In this document: one piece after another, positions 63,884-64,000 of the stretch
Numbering within the stretch: position 1 is the stretch's first letter
How the letters are laid out: each line of letters starts with the position of its first letter
Assembly (NCBI RefSeq): GCF_014873945.1
Contig: NZ_JADBEC010000001.1
Span: 3,303,001-3,367,000 of the forward strand
Origin: Rhizobium viscosum
Lineage (GTDB): Bacteria > Pseudomonadota > Alphaproteobacteria > Rhizobiales > Rhizobiaceae
DNA: 64,000 nt
Direction of reading: 5' to 3'
The notes under the pieces: generated by a model
Database searches by the model: none
What the model saw: the letters and a program-made list of their open reading frames with translations, nothing else
What the model was told of the DNA's origin: nothing
Made by a program: the position numbers and the translations under genes

Positions 63884-64000
63884 ATGGATATCCGCCAGAT
63901 CGACGATGAATACTCCGTTTCCGGCCAGATCACGGTTGACGAACTCGACCAGATCAAGGCGCTCGGCTTCAAGTCCATCGTCTGCCATCGTCCGGATGGC
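63884..64000 (+). CDS. DUF442/BLH-type phosphatase-domain protein, 3' end cut by window edge
   Basis: Only the first 39 codons are in the window: MDIRQIDDEYSVSGQITVDE and FKSIVCHRPDG, which match the start of the TIGR01244/DUF442 domain found in the beta-lactamase-hydrolase-like (BLH) family and related sulfur transferases. In complete BLH proteins this phosphatase-like domain precedes a metallo-beta-lactamase persulfide dioxygenase domain. GAGGAG ten bases upstream supports the ATG. The remainder lies outside the window. Confidence 0.75.
   Translation, partial: MDIRQIDDEYSVSGQITVDELDQIKALGFKSIVCHRPDG

Overview
The window looks like about 64 kb of chromosome from an alphaproteobacterium of the genus Rhizobium, most likely the R. 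leguminosarum / R. etli / R. phaseoli group. The reasons are a complete cinS-cinI-cinR quorum-sensing locus, GC-rich coding sequence, rhizobial intergenic repeats, sites of the EcfG general-stress promoter type, and many small rhizobial families (DUF2934, DUF4174, DUF1428, SIMPL). No plasmid replication or symbiosis genes are seen.

Layout. 0-10.6 kb holds an MFS exporter, small conserved proteins, a tandem pair of exported two-cysteine proteins, a SIMPL protein, a GT25 glycosyltransferase followed by an O-antigen-ligase-like protein, a class III cyclase/TolB/TPR protein, and an ankyrin-YHS pair. 10.6-16.0 kb is a decayed island of visibly lower GC lying against the 3' end of tRNA-Ile(CAU). 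It contains transposase and integrase remnants, an exported CxxCH protein with a small partner, and a two-gene ATPase + TOPRIM module that resembles anti-phage systems. 16.3-19.3 kb holds a single-domain response regulator, a DUF2934 gene and cinSIR. Three CATATG-centred sites flank the cin promoters, and one of them is shared with a divergent 61-aa gene. 19.8-23.9 kb holds a GH38-like hydrolase and a group of small, apparently stress-induced genes, several of them behind GGAAC-N16-(C/G)GTT promoters.

23.9-47 kb is mostly transport and metabolism. It has a GntR-controlled ABC importer with an Asp/Glu/hydantoin racemase and a flavin-reductase-like enzyme, then an UPF0303 protein, a lipoprotein, an AGE isomerase and metH (behind a perfect 20-bp palindrome). 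Next comes an amino-sugar system: GntR regulator and BadF-type kinase on one strand, ABC importer with a Gfo/Idh/MocA oxidoreductase on the other. The two sides share an exact 14-bp inverted repeat.

47.3-59.1 kb is a divergent catabolic locus: an RpiR regulator and ABC importer on the minus strand, and an N-formylglutamate-amidohydrolase-like enzyme, APC permease, glutamine-synthetase-like ligase, aldehyde dehydrogenase and iron alcohol dehydrogenase on the plus strand. The enzyme set suggests gamma-glutamylation, stepwise oxidation and de-glutamylation of an amino alcohol. The window ends with an orphan ParA ATPase, a LuxR-type regulator, an L,D-transpeptidase with a perfect EcfG-type promoter, a DUF4432 protein, and the start of a DUF442/BLH-type gene cut by the edge. 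A recurring theme is that all three ABC operons carry a hairpin or repeat element between the binding-protein gene and the first permease gene.
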